This document shows positions 27,201-40,700 of a stretch of 64,000 bases of DNA, in pieces. The notes under the pieces were generated by a model. It was not told where the DNA came from. It was given only the letters and a program-made list of their open reading frames with translations, and ran no database searches. The stretch is from the NCBI GenBank assembly GCA_037013495.1, contig CM072810.1, positions 26,813,843 through 26,877,842 of the forward strand, written 5' to 3'. Every line of letters begins with the position of its first letter. Positions within the stretch are counted from its first letter, which is position 1. This DNA comes from Hippophae tibetana (taxonomy: Eukaryota > Streptophyta > Magnoliopsida > Rosales > Elaeagnaceae). The position numbers and the translations under genes were made by a program.

Positions 27201-30200
27201 ATTTCTTTCATTGTTGATATGCCTATATGAGTGGTCTCCAAAATGTTTCATGTTCTTTTTAAGAATTTTAATTTTAAATTCAACTTAATAATCATTTTAG
27301 AGCTCGAATTACCTTTTTTTAAATATCCCTGAAAAAGGGTCTCTTCTTCCTATGAAATTTAGTAAATCTCACGGCAAGTAGAGCCACTTTCTCTTCATTG
27401 AGATTAGAGTCATCATTTCTAACAATTGGGTTAAAAACATGTTCGCTCGGACCACTATCCTTGATGTCTTAAGAGCCAAGTTCTCTCCCTTCTCGAAAGT
27501 ATATTACTCTCATCTTGGCCACTAGTATTGTAGTTCGAATGCCTGCCCAACATATTCATTTAACAGTAAGTTCAATTGGCTTGTACATGGACTTAAGTAA
27601 ATTAATTTAGCATGAAAATGATACGGTAGTATTGGAATGTTTTTCTCATTCTAATTTTCTCTACTAATAGGTCTACCCAAGTTTTAAAAGTAGTTGATTA
27701 TGTTTTCAAAATTATGCAAACACTTTGTCCATAGTTTCATCCTCTTGCATGATATAGATTTCAAAATTTCCATTCAACTATATAATTATAGATTTATTTC
27801 ATCGTTGAAATGCCTATATGAGTGCTATCCCAAATGTTTCATGTTCTTTTGAAGAAGGTTAATTTTAAATTCAACTTAATAATCATTTTAGAGCTCGAAT
27901 TACCTTTTTTTTAATATCCCTGAAAAAGGGACTCTTCTTCCTATGAAATTTAGTAAATCTCACGGCAAGTAGAGCCACATTCTCTTCATTGAGATTAGAG
28001 TCATCATTTCTAACAATTGGGTTAAAAACATGTTCACTCTGACCACTATCCTTGATGTCTTAAGAGCCAAGTTCTCTCCCTTGTCGAAAGTATATTACTC
28101 TCATCTTGGCCACTAGTGATGTAGTTCGAATGCCTGCCCAACATATTCGTTTAACAGTAAGTTCAATTGGCTTATACATGGACTTAAGCAAGGTAATTTG
28201 GCATGAAAATGATAAGGTAGTATTGGAATGATTTTCTCAATCTAATTTTCTTTGCTAATAGGTCCACCCAAGTTTTAAAAGTAGTTGATTACGTTTGAAA
28301 AATATGCAAAGACTTTGTCCAAAGTTTCATCCTCTTGCATGATATAGATTTCAAAATTTCCATTCAACTATATAATTCTAGATTTATTTCATAGTTGATA
28401 TGCCTATATGAGTGGTCTCCAAAATGTTTCATGTTCTTTTGAAGAAGTTTAATTTTAAATTCAACTTAATAATCATTTTAGAGCTCGAATTACCTTTTTT
28501 TTAATATCCCTGAAAAAGGGTCTCTTCTTCCTATGAAATTTAGTAAATCTCACGGCAAGTAGAGCCACTTTCTCTTCATTGAGATTAGAGTCATCATTTC
28601 TAACAATTGGGTTAAAAACATGTTCGCTCGGACCACTATCCTTGATGTCTTAAGAGCCAAGTTCTCTCCCTTCTCGAAGGTATATTACTCTCATCTTGGC
28701 CACTAGTATTGTAGTTCGAATGCCTGCCCAACATATTCATTTAACAGTAAGTTCAATTGGCTTGTACATGGACTTAAGTAAATTAATTTGGCATGAAAAT
28801 GATACGGTAGTATTGGAATGTTTTTCTCATTCTAATTTTCTCTACTAATAGGTCTACCCAAGTTTTAAAAGTAGTTGATTATGTTTTGAAAAATATGCAA
28901 ACACTTTGTCCATAGTTTCATCCTCTTGCATGATATAGATTTCAAAATTTCCATTCAACTATATAATTATAGATTTATTTCATCGTTGAAATGCCTATAT
29001 GAGTGCTATCCCAAATGTTTCATGTTCTTTTGAAGAAGGTTAATTTTAAATTCAACTTAATAATCATTTTAGAGCTCGAATTACCTTTTTTTTAATATCC
29101 CTGAAAAAGGGACTCTTCTTCCTATGAAATTTAGTAAATCTCACGGCAAGTAGAGCCACATTCTCTTCATTGAGATTAGAGTCATCATTTCTAACAATTG
29201 GGTTAAAAACATGTTTACTCTGACCACTATCCTTGATGTCTTAAGAGCCAAGTTCTCTCCCTTCTCGAAAGTATATTACTCTCATCTTGGCCACGAGTGA
29301 TGTAGTTCAAATCCCTGCCCAACATATTCATTTAACAATAAGTTCAATTGGCTTGTACATGGACTTAAGTAAATTTATTTGGCATGAAAATGATACGGTA
29401 GTATTGGAATGATTTTCTCATTCTAATTTTCTCTACTAATAGGTCTACCCAAGTTTTAAAAGTAGTTGATTATGTTTGAAAAATATGCAAACACTTTGTC
29501 CAAAGTTTCATCCTCCTGCATGATATAGATTTCAAAATTTCCATTCAACTATATAATTATAGATTTATTTCATCGTTGAAATGCCTATATGAGTGCTATC
29601 AGAAATGTTTCATGTTCTTTTGAAGAAGTTTAATTTTAATTTCAACTTAATAATCATTTTAGAGCTCGAATTACCTTTTTTTTAATATCCCTGAAAAAGG
29701 GACTCTTCTTCCTATGAAATTTAGTAAATCTCACGGCAAGTAGAGCCACTTTCTCTTCATTGAGATTAGAGTCATCATTTCTAACAATTGGGTTAAAAAC
29801 ATGTTCGCTCGGACCACTATCCTTGATGTCTTAAGAGACAAGTTCTCTCCCTTCGCGAAAGTATATTACTCTCATTTTGGCCACTAGTGATGTAGTTCGA
29901 ATGCCTGCCCAACATATTCGTTTAACAGTAAGTTCAATTGGCTTATACATGGACTTAAGCAAGGTAATTTGGCATGAAAATGATACGGTAGTATTGGAAT
30001 GATTTTCGCATTCTAATTTTCTTTACTAATAGGTCCACCCAAGTTTTAAAAGTAGTTGATTACATTTGAAAAATATGCAAAGGCTTTGTCCAAAATTTAA
30101 TCCTCTTGCATGATATAGATTTCAAAATTTCCATTCAACTATATAATTCTAGATTTATTTTATCGTTGATATGCCTATATGAGTGGTCTCCAAATTGTTT

Positions 30201-33200
30201 CATGTTCTTTTGAAGAAGTTAAATTTTAATTTCAACTTAATAATCATTTTAGAGCTCGAATTACCTTTTTTTTTAATATCCCTGCAAAAGGGACTCTTCT
30301 TTCTATGGAATTTAGTAAATCTCACGGCAAGTGGAGCCACTTTCTCTTCATTGAGATAAGAGTCATCATTTCTAACAATTGGGTTAAAAACATGTTCGCT
30401 CGGACCACTATCCTTGATGTCTTAAGAGCCAAGTTCTCTCCCTTCTCGAAAGTATATTACTCTCATCTTGGCCACGAGTGATGTAGTTCGAATCCCTGCC
30501 CAACATATTCATTTAACAATAAGTTCAATTGGCTTGTACATGGACTTAAGTAAATTAATTTGGCATGAAAATGATACGGTAGTATTGGAATGATTTTCTC
30601 ATTCTAATTTTCTCTACTAATAGGTCTACCCAAGTTTTAAAAGTAGTTGATTATGTTTGAAAAATATGCAAACACTTTGTCCAAAGTTTCATCCTCCTGC
30701 ATGATATAGATTTCAAAATTTCCATTCAACTATATAATTATAGATTTATTTCATCGTTGAAATGCCTATATGAGTGCTATCCGAAATGTTTCATGTTCTT
30801 TTGAAGAAGGTTAATTTTAAATTCAACTTAATAATCATTTTAGAGCTCGAATTACCTTTTTTTTAATATCCCTGAAAAAGGGACTCTTCTTCCTATGAAA
30901 TTTAGTAAATCTCACGGCAAGTAGAGCCACTTTCTCTTCATTGAGATTAGAGTCATCATTTCTAACAATTGGGTTAAAAACATGTTCGCTCGGACCACTA
31001 TCCTTGATGTCTTAAGAGCCAAGTTCTCTCCCTTGTCGAAAGTATATTACTCTCATCTTGGCCACTAGTGATGTAGTTGGAATGCCTGCCCAACATATTC
31101 GTTTAACAGTAAGTTCAATTGGCTTATACATGGACTTAAGCAAGGTAATTTGGAATGAAAATGATAAGGTAGTATTGGAATGATTTTCTCAATCTAATTT
31201 TCTTTGCTAATAGGTCCACCCAAGTTTTAAAAGTAGTTGATTACGTTTGAAAAATATGCAAAGACTTTGTCCAAAGTTTCATCCTCTTGCATGATATAGA
31301 TTTCAAAATTTCCATTCAACTATATAATTCTAGATTTCCTTCATTGTTGATATGCCTATATGAGTGGTCTCCAAAATGTTTCATGTTCTTTTGAAGAAGT
31401 TTAATTTTAAATTCAACTTAATAATCATTTTAGAGATCGAATTACCTTTTTTTTAATATCCCTGAAAAAGGGTCTCTTCTTCCTATGAAATTTAGTAAAC
31501 CCACGGCAAGTAGAGCCACTTTCTCTTCATTGAGATTAGAGTCATCATTTCTAACAATTGGGTTAAAAACATGTTCGCTCGGACCACTATCCTTGATGTC
31601 TTAAGAGCGAAGTTCTCTCCCTTCTCGAAAGTATATTACTCTCATCTTGGCCACTAGTGATGTAGTTCGAATGCCTGCCCAACATATTCGTTTAACAGTA
31701 AGTTCAATTGGCTTATACATGGACTTAAGCAAGGTAATTTGGCATGAAAATGATAAGGTAGTATTGGAATGATTTTCTCAATCTAATTTTCTTTACTAAT
31801 AAGTCCACCCAAGTTTTAAAAGTAGTTGATTACGTTTGAAAAATATGCAAAGACTTTGTCCAAAGTTTCATCCTCTTGCATGATATAGATTTCAAAATTT
31901 CCATTCAACTATATAATTCTAGATTTATTTTATCGTTGATATGCCTATATGAGTGGTCTCCAAATTGTTTCATGTTCTTTTGAAGAAGTTAAATTTTAAT
32001 TTCAACTTAATAATCATTTTAGAGCTCGAATTACCTTTTTTTTTAATATCCCTCAAAAAGGGACTCTTCTTTCTATGGAATTTAGTAAATCTCACGGCAA
32101 GTGGAGCCACTTTCTCTTCATTGAGATAAGAGTCATCATTTCTAACAATTGGGTTTAAAACATGTTCGCTCGGACCACTATCCTTGATGTCTTAAGAGCC
32201 AAGTTCTCTTCTTTCTTGAAAGTATATTACTCTCATCTTGGCCACTAGTGATGTAGTTCGAAAGCCTACCCAACAGATTCGTTTAACAGTAAGTTCAATT
32301 GGCTTATACATGGAGTTAAGCAAGGTAATTTGGCATGAAAATGATAAGGTAGTATTGGAATGATTTTCTCAATCTAATTTTCTTTGCTAATTGGTCCACC
32401 CAAGTTTTAAAAGTAGTTGATTACGTTTGAAAAATATGCAAAGACTTTGTCCATAGTTTCATCCTCTTGCATGATATAGATTTCAAAATTTCCATTCAAC
32501 TATATAATTCTAGATTTCTTTCATTGTTGATATGCCTATATGAGTGGTCTCCAAAATGTTTCATGTTCTTTTTAAGAATTTTAATTTTAAATTCAACTTA
32601 ATAATCATTTTAGAGCTCGAATTACCTTTTTTTAAATATCCCTGAAAAAGGGTCTCTTCTTCCTATGAAATTTAGTAAATCTCACGGCAAGTAGAGCCAA
32701 TTTCTCTTCATTGAGATTAGAGTCATCATTTCTAACAATTGGGTTAAAAACATGTTCGCTCGGACCACTATCCTTGATGTCTTAAGAGCCAAGTTCTCTC
32801 CCTTCTCGAAAGTATATTACTCTCATCTTGGCCACTAGTATTGTAGTTCGAATGCCTGCCCAACATATTCATTTAACAGTAAGTTCAATTGGCTTGTACA
32901 TGGACTTAAGTAAATTAATTTAGCATGAAAATGATACGGTAGTATTGGAATGTTTTTCTCATTCTAATTTTCTCTACTAATAGGTCTACCCAAGTTTTAA
33001 AAGTAGTTGATTATGTTTTCAAAATTATGCAAACACTTTGTCCATAGTTTCATCCTCTTGCATGATATAGATTTCAAAATTTCCATTCAACTATATAATT
33101 ATAGATTTATTTCATCGTTGAAATGCCTATATGAGTGCTATCCCAAATGTTTCATGTTCTTTTGAAGAAGGTTAATTTTAAATTCAACTTAATAATCATT

Positions 33201-33646
33201 TTAGAGCTCGAATTACCTTTTTTTTAATATCCCTGAAAAAGGGACTCTTCTTCCTATGAAATTTAGTAAATCTCACGGCAAGTAGAGCCACATTCTCTTC
33301 ATTGAGATTAGAGTCATCATTTCTAACAATTGGGTTAAAAACATGTTCACTCTGACCACTATCCTTGATGTCTTAAGAGCCAAGTTCTCTCCCTTGTCGA
33401 AAGTATATTACTCTCATCTTGGCCACTAGTGATGTAGTTCGAATGCCTGCCCAACATATTCGTTTAACAGTAAGTTCAATTGGCTTATACATGGACTTAA
33501 GCAAGGTAATTTGGCATGAAAATGATAAGGTAGTATTGGAATGATTTTCTCAATCTAATTTTCTTTACTAATAGGTCCACCCAAGTTTTAAAAGTAGTTG
33601 ATTACGTTTGAAAAATATGCAAAGACTTTGTCCAAAGTTTCATCCT
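24203..33646 (+). repeat. Eight/nine-monomer duplicated segment (offsets 4722 then 5313)
   Basis: Monomers at 24203 and 24793 recur at 28925 and 29515 (offset 4722). Monomers at 25383, 25973, 26562, 27153 and 27744 recur at 30696, 31286, 31875, 32466 and 33057 (offset about 5313). The second copy holds one additional monomer at 30105, which has its own markers (CCTGCAAAAGG, and AGGCTTTGTCCAAAATTTAA just before it). Diagnostic shared variants are TAGTTGGAATG, TAGATTTCCTTCATTG with AGTAAACCCACGG, TCTTCTTTCTTG with CCCAACAGATTCG and CTAATTGGTCC, and TTTTTAAGAATTTT with GTTTTCAAAATTATG. The AGTAAACCC change also accounts for the 589-bp monomers at 25973 and 31286. Confidence 0.87.
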
Positions 33647-36460
33647 CTTGCATGATATAGATTTCAAAATTTCCATTCAACTATATAATTCTAGATTTAT
33701 TTTATCGTTGATATGCCTATATGAGTGGTCTCCAAAATGTTTCAGGTTCTTTTGAAGAAGTTTAATTTTAATTTCAACTTAATAATCATTTTAGAGCTCG
33801 AATTACCTTTTTTTTAATATCCCTGAAAAAGGGACTCTTCTTCCTATGAAATTTAGTAAATCTCACGGCAAGTAGAGCCACTTTCTCTTCATTGAGATTA
33901 GAGTCATCATTTCTAACAATTGGGTTAAAAACATGTTCGCTCGGACCACTATCCTTGATGTCTTAAGAGACAAGTTCTCTCCCTTCGCGAAAGTATATTA
34001 CTCTCATTTTGGCCACTAGTGATGTAGTTCGAATGCCTACCCAACATATTCGTTTAACAGTAAGTTCAATTGGCTTATACATGGACTTAAGCAAGGTAAT
34101 TTGGCATGAAAATGATAAGGTAGTATTGGAATGATTTTCTCAATCTAATTTTCTTTACTAATAGGTCCACCCAAGTTTTAAAAGTAGTTGATTACGTTTG
34201 AAAAATATGCAAAGACTTTGTCCAAAGTTTCATCCTCTTGCATGATATAGATTTCAAAATTTCCATTCAACTATATAATTCTAGATTTATTTTATCGTTG
34301 ATATGCCTATATGAGTGGTCTCCAAAATGTTTCAGGTTCTTTTGAAGAAGTTAAATTTTAATTTCAACTTAATAATCATTTTAGAGCTCGAATTACCTTT
34401 TTTTTTAATATCCCTCAAAAAGGGACTCTTCTTTCTATGGAATTTAGTAAATCTCACGGCAAGTGGAGCCACTTTCTCTTCATTGAGATAAGAGTCATCA
34501 TTTCTAACAATTGGGTTTAAAACATGTTCGCTCGGACCACTATCCTTGATGTCTTAAGAGCCAAGTTCTCTTCTTTCTTGAAAGTATATTACTCTCATCT
34601 TGGCCACTAGTGATGTAGTTCGAAAGCCTACCCAACAGATTCGTTTAACAGTAAGTTCAATTGGCTTATACATGGAGTTAAGCAAGGTAATTTGGCATGA
34701 AAATGATAAGGTAGTATTGGAATGATTTTCTCAATCTAATTTTCTTTGCTAATTGGTCCACCCAAGTTTTAAAAGTAGTTGATTACGTTTGAAAAATATG
34801 CAAAGACTTTGTCCATAGTTTCATCCTCTTGCATGATATAGATTTCAAAATTTCCATTCAACTATATAATTCTAGATTTCTTTCATTGTTGATATGCCTA
34901 TATGAGTGGTCTCCAAAATGTTTCATGTTCTTTTTAAGAATTTTAATTTTAAATTCAACTTAATAATCATTTTAGAGCTCGAATTACCTTTTTTTAAATA
35001 TCCCTGAAAAAGGGTCTCTTCTTCCTATGAAATTTAGTAAATCTCACGGCAAGTAGAGCCAATTTCTCTTCATTGAGATTAGAGTCATCATTTCTAACAA
35101 TTGGGTTAAAAACATGTTCGCTCGGACCACTATCCTTGATGTCTTAAGAGCCAAGTTCTCTCCCTTCTCGAAAGTATATTACTCTCATCTTGGCCACTAG
35201 TATTGTAGTTCGAATGCCTGCCCAACATATTCATTTAACAGTAAGTTCAATTGGCTTGTACATGGACTTAAGTAAATTAATTTAGCATGAAAATGATACG
35301 GTAGTATTGGAATGTTTTTCTCATTCTAATTTTCTCTACTAATAGGTCTACCCAAGTTTTAAAAGTAGTTGATTATGTTTTCAAAATTATGCAAACACTT
35401 TGTCCATAGTTTCATCCTCTTGCATGATATAGATTTCAAAATTTCCATTCAACTATATAATTATAGATTTATTTCATCGTTGAAATGCCTATATGAGTGC
35501 TATCCCAAATGTTTCATGTTCTTTTGAAGAAGGTTAATTTTAAATTCAACTTAATAATCATTTTAGAGCTCGAATTACCTTTTTTTTAATATCCCTGAAA
35601 AAGGGACTCTTCTTCCTATGAAATTTAGTAAATCTCACGGCAAGTAGAGCCACATTCTCTTCATTGAGATTAGAGTCATCATTTCTAACAATTGGGTTAA
35701 AAACATGTTCACTCTGACCACTATCCTTGATGTCTTAAGAGCCAAGTTCTCTCCCTTGTCGAAAGTATATTACTCTCATCTTGGCCACTAGTGATGTAGT
35801 TCGAATGCCTGCCCAACATATTCGTTTAACAGTAAGTTCAATTGGCTTATACATGGACTTAAGCAAGGTAATTTGGCATGAAAATGATAAGGTAGTATTG
35901 GAATGATTTTCTCAATCTAATTTTCTTTACTAATAGGTCCACCCAAGTTTTAAAAGTAGTTGATTACGTTTGAAAAATATGCAAAGACTTTGTCCAAAGT
36001 TTCATCCTCTTGCATGATATAGATTTCAAAATTTCCATTCAACTATATAATTCTAGATTTATTTTATCGTTGATATGCCTATATGAGTGGTCTCCAAAAT
36101 GTTTCAGGTTCTTTTGAAGAAGTTTAATTTTAATTTCAACTTAATAATCATTTTAGAGCTCGAATTACCTTTTTTTTAATATCCCTGAAAAAGGGACTCT
36201 TCTTCCTATGAAATTTAGTAAATCTCACGGCAAGTAGAGCCACTTTCTCTTCATTGAGATTAGAGTCATCATTTCTAACAATTGGGTTAAAAACATGTTC
36301 GCTCGGACCACTATCCTTGATGTCTTAAGAGACAAGTTCTCTCCCTTCGCGAAAGTATATTACTCTCATTTTGGCCACTAGTGATGTAGTTCGAATGCCT
36401 ACCCAACATATTCGTTTAACAGTAAGTTCAATTGGCTTATACATGGACATAAGCAAGGTA
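31990..36460 (+). repeat. Four-monomer tandem duplication (offset 2362)
   Basis: Monomers from within 31875 to within 33647 recur from within 34237 to within 36009. Starts 32466, 33057 and 33647 pair with 34828, 35419 and 36009, all at exactly 2362. Shared rare markers are TTTCAGGTTC (33743 and 36105 areas), GCCAATTTCTC, GCATGAAAATG preceded by TTTA, TTTTCAAAATTATG, and GCCTACCCAACATATTC. The match fails near 36,460, where the second copy changes to ACGGTAG and TTTTCGCATTC. The monomer at 34237 is a hybrid that starts like 33647 and continues like 31875, as expected at an unequal crossover junction. Confidence 0.88.
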
Positions 36461-36598
36461 ATTTGGCATGAAAATGATACGGTAGTATTGGAATGATTTT
36501 CGCATTCTAATTTTCTTTACTAATAGGTCCACCCAAGTTTTAAAAGTAGTTGATTACGTTTGAAAAATATGCAAAGACTTTGTCCAAAGTTTCATCCT

Positions 36599-37779
36599 CT
36601 TGCATGATATAGATTTCAAAATTTCCATTCAACTATATAATTCTAGATTTATTTTATCGTTGATATGCCTATATGAGTGGTCTCCAAATTGTTTCATGTT
36701 CTTTTGAAGAAGTTAAATTTTAATTTCAACTTAATAATCATTTTAGAGCTCGAATTACCTTTTTTTTTAATATCCCTCAAAAAGGGACTCTTCTTTCTAT
36801 GGAATTTAGTAAATCTCACGGCAAGTGTAGCCACTTTCTCTTCATTGAGATAAGAGTCATCATTTCTAACAATTGGGTTAAAAACATGTTCGCTCGGACC
36901 ACTATCCTTGATGTCTTAAGAGCCAAGTTCTCTCCCTTCTCGAAAGTATATTACTCTCATCTTGGCCACGAGTGATGTAGTTCGAATCCCTGCCCAACAT
37001 ATTCATTTAACAATAAGTTCAATTGGCTTGTACATGGACTTAAGTAAATTAATTTGGCATGAAAATGATACGGTAGTATTGGAATGATTTTCTCATTCTA
37101 ATTTTCTCTACTAATAGGTCTACCCAAGTTTTAAAAGTAGTTGATTATGTTTGAAAAATATGCAAACACTTTGTCCAAAGTTTCATCCTCCTGCATGATA
37201 TAGATTTCAAAATTTCCATTCAACTATATAATTATAGATTTATTTCATCGTTGAAATGCCTATATGAGTGCTATCCGAAATGTTTCATGTTCTTTTGAAG
37301 AAGGTTAATTTTAAATTCAACTTAATAATCATTTTAGAGCTCGAATTACCTTTTTTTTAATATCCCTGAAAAAGGGACTCTTCTTCCTATGAAATTTAGT
37401 AAATCTCACGGCAAGTAGAGCCACTTTCTCTTCATTGAGATTAGAGTCATCATTTCTAACAATTGGGTTAAAAACATGTTCGCTCGGACCACTATCCTTG
37501 ATGTCTTAAGAGCCAAGTTCTCTCCCTTGTCGAAAGTATATTACTCTCATCTTGGCCACTAGTGATGTAGTTCGAATGCCTGCCCAACATATTCGTTTAA
37601 CAGTAAGTTCAATTGGCTTATACATGGACTTAAGCAAGGTAATTTGGAATGAAAATGATAAGGTAGTATTGGAATGATTTTCTCAATCTAATTTTCTTTG
37701 CTAATAGGTCCACCCAAGTTTTAAAAGTAGTTGATTACGTTTGAAAAATATGCAAAGACTTTGTCCAAAGTTTCATCCT
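36599..37779 (+). repeat. Two monomers repeated three monomers downstream (offset ~1771)
   Basis: Monomers at 36599 and 37190 have the order of subtypes also found at 38370 and 38963. A left half with AAGTTAAATTTT and GATAAGAG and a right half with CACGAGTGATG and AATCCCTGCC is followed by a GTGCTATCCGAAATG monomer with CTTGTCG and TTTGGAATG. The copies at 38370 and 38963 have since gained their own markers (T11 tract, CTGCATAAT, TCAAGGCAAG, GATTTGAGTC), so this pairing is older than the sixteen-monomer duplication that copied those markers. Confidence 0.65.
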
Positions 37780-40700
37780 CTTGCATGATATAGATTTCAA
37801 AATTTCCATTCAACTATATAATTCTAGATTTCTTTCATTGTTGATATGCCTATATGAGTGGTCTCCAAAATGTTTCATGTTCTTTTGAAGAAGTTTAATT
37901 TTAAATTCAACTTAATAATCATTTTAGAGCTCGAATTACCTTTTTTTTAATATCCCTGAAAAAGGGTCTCTTCTTCCTATGAAATTTAGTAAATCTCACG
38001 GCAAGTAGAGCCACTTTCTCTTCATTGAGATTAGAGTCATCATTTCTAACAATTGGGTTAAAAACATGTTCGCTCGGACCACTATCCTTGATGTCTTAAG
38101 AGCCAAGTTCTCTCCCTTCTCGAAAGTATATTACTCTCATCTTGGCCACTAGTGATGTAGTTCGAATGCCTGCCCAACATATTCGTTTAACAATAAGTTC
38201 AATTGGCTTATACATGGACTTAAGCAAGGTAATTTGGCATGAAAATGATAAGGTAGTATTGGAATGATTTTCTCAATCTAATTTTCTTTACTAATAAGTC
38301 CACCCAAGTTTTAAAAGTAGTTGATTACATTTGAAAAATATGCAAAGACTTTGTCCAAAGTTTCATCCTCTTGCATGATATAGATTTCAAAATTTCCATT
38401 CAACTATATAATTCTAGATTTATTTTGTCGTTAATATGCCTATATGAGTGGTCTCCAAATTGTTTCATGTTCTTTTGAAGAAGTTAAATTTTAATTTCAA
38501 CTTAATAATCATTTTAGAGCTCGAATTACCTTTTTTTTTTTAATATCCCTGAAAAAGGGACTCTTCTTTCTATGGAATTTAGTAAATCTCACGGCAAGTG
38601 GAGCCACTTTCTCTTCATTGAGATAAGAGTCATCATTTCTAACAATTGGGTTAAAAACATGTTCGCTCGGACCACTATCCTTGATGTCTTAAGAGCCAAG
38701 TTCTCTCCCTTCTCGAAAGTATATTACTCTCATCTTGGCCACGAGTGATGTAGTTCGAATCCCTGCCCAACATATTCATTTAACAATAAGTTCAATTGGC
38801 TTGTACATGGACTTAAGTAAATTAATTTGGCATGAAAATGATACGGTAGTATTGGAATGATTTTCTCATTCTAATTTTCTCTACTAATAGGTCTACCCAA
38901 GTTTTAAAAGTAGTTGATTATGTTTGAAAAATATGCAAACACTTTGTCCAAAGTTTCATCCTCCTGCATAATATAGATTTCAAAATTTCCTTTCAACTAT
39001 ATAATTATAGATTTATTTCATCGTTGAAATGCCTATATGAGTGCTATCCGAAATGTTTCATGTTCTTTTGAAGAAGGTTAATTTTAAATTCAACTTAATA
39101 ATCATTTTAGAGCTCGAATTACCTTTTTTTTAATATCCCAGAAAAAGGGACTCTTCTTCCTATGAAATTTAGTAAATCTCAAGGCAAGTAGAGCCACTTT
39201 CTCTTCATTGAGATTTGAGTCATCATTTCTAACAATTGGGTTAAAAACATGTTCGCTCGGACCACTATCCTTGATGTCTTAAGAGCCAAGTTCTCTCCCT
39301 TGTCGAAAGTATATTACTCTCATCTTGGCCACTAGTGATGTAGTTCGAATGCCTGCCCAACATATTCGTTTAACAGTAAGTTCAATTGGCTTATACATGG
39401 ACTTAAGCAAGGTAATTTGGAATGAAAATGATAAGGTAGTATTGGAATGATTTTCTCAATCTAATTTTCTTTGCTAATAGGTCCACCCAAGTTTTAAAAG
39501 TAGTTGATTACGTTTGAAAAATATGCAAAGACTTTGTCCAAAGTTTCATCCTCTTGCATGATATAGATTTCAAAATTTCCATTCAACTATATAATTCTAG
39601 ATTTCTTTCATTGTTGATATGCCTATATGAGTGGTCTCCAAAATGTTTCATGTTCTTTTGAAGAAGTTTAATTTTAAATTCAACTTAATAATCATTTTAG
39701 AGCTCGAATTACCTTTTTTTTAATATCCCTGAAAAGGGTCTCTTTTTCCTATGAAATTTAGTAAATCTCACGGCAAGTAGAGCCACTTTCTCTTCATTGA
39801 GATGAGAGTCATCATTTCTAACAATTGGGTTAAAAACATGTTCGCTCGGACCACTATCCTTTATGTCTTAAGAGCCAAGTTCTCTCCCTTCTCGAAAGTA
39901 TATTACTCTCATCTTGGCCACTAGTGATGTAGTTCGAATGCCTGCCCAACATATTCGTTTAACAGTAAGTTCAATTGGCTTATACATGGACTTAAGCAAG
40001 GTAATTTGGCATGAAAATGATAAGGTAGTATTGGAATGATTTTCTCAATCTAATTTTCTTTACTAATAAGTCCACCCAAGTTTTAAAAGTAGTTGATTAC
40101 GTTTGAAAAATATGCAAAGACATTGTCCAAAGTTTCATCCTCTTGCATGATATAGATTTCAAAATTTCCATTCAACTATATAATTCTAGATTTATTTTAT
40201 CGTTGATATGCCTATATGAGTGGTCTCCAAATTGTTTCATGTTCTTTTGAAGAAGTTAAATTTTAATTTCAACTTAATAATCATTTTAGAGCTCGAATTA
40301 CCTTTTTTTTTAATATCCCTCAAAAAGGGACTCTTCTTTCTATGGAATTTAGTAAATCTCACGGCAAGTGGAGCCACTTTCTCTTCATTGAGATAAGAGT
40401 CATCATTTCTAACAATTGGGTTTAAAACATGTTCGCTCGGACCACTATCCTTGATGTCTTAAGAGCCAAGTTCTCTTCTTTCTCGAAAGTATATTACTCT
40501 CATCTTGGCCACTAGTGATGTAGTTCGAAAGCCTACCCAACAGATTCGTTTAACAGTAAGTTCAATTGGCTTATACATGGAGTTAAGCAAGGTAATTTGG
40601 CATGAAAATGATAAGGTAGTATAGGAATGATTTTCTCAATCTAATTTTCTTTGCTAATAGGTCCACCCAAGTTTTAAAAGTAGTTGATTACGTTTGAAAA

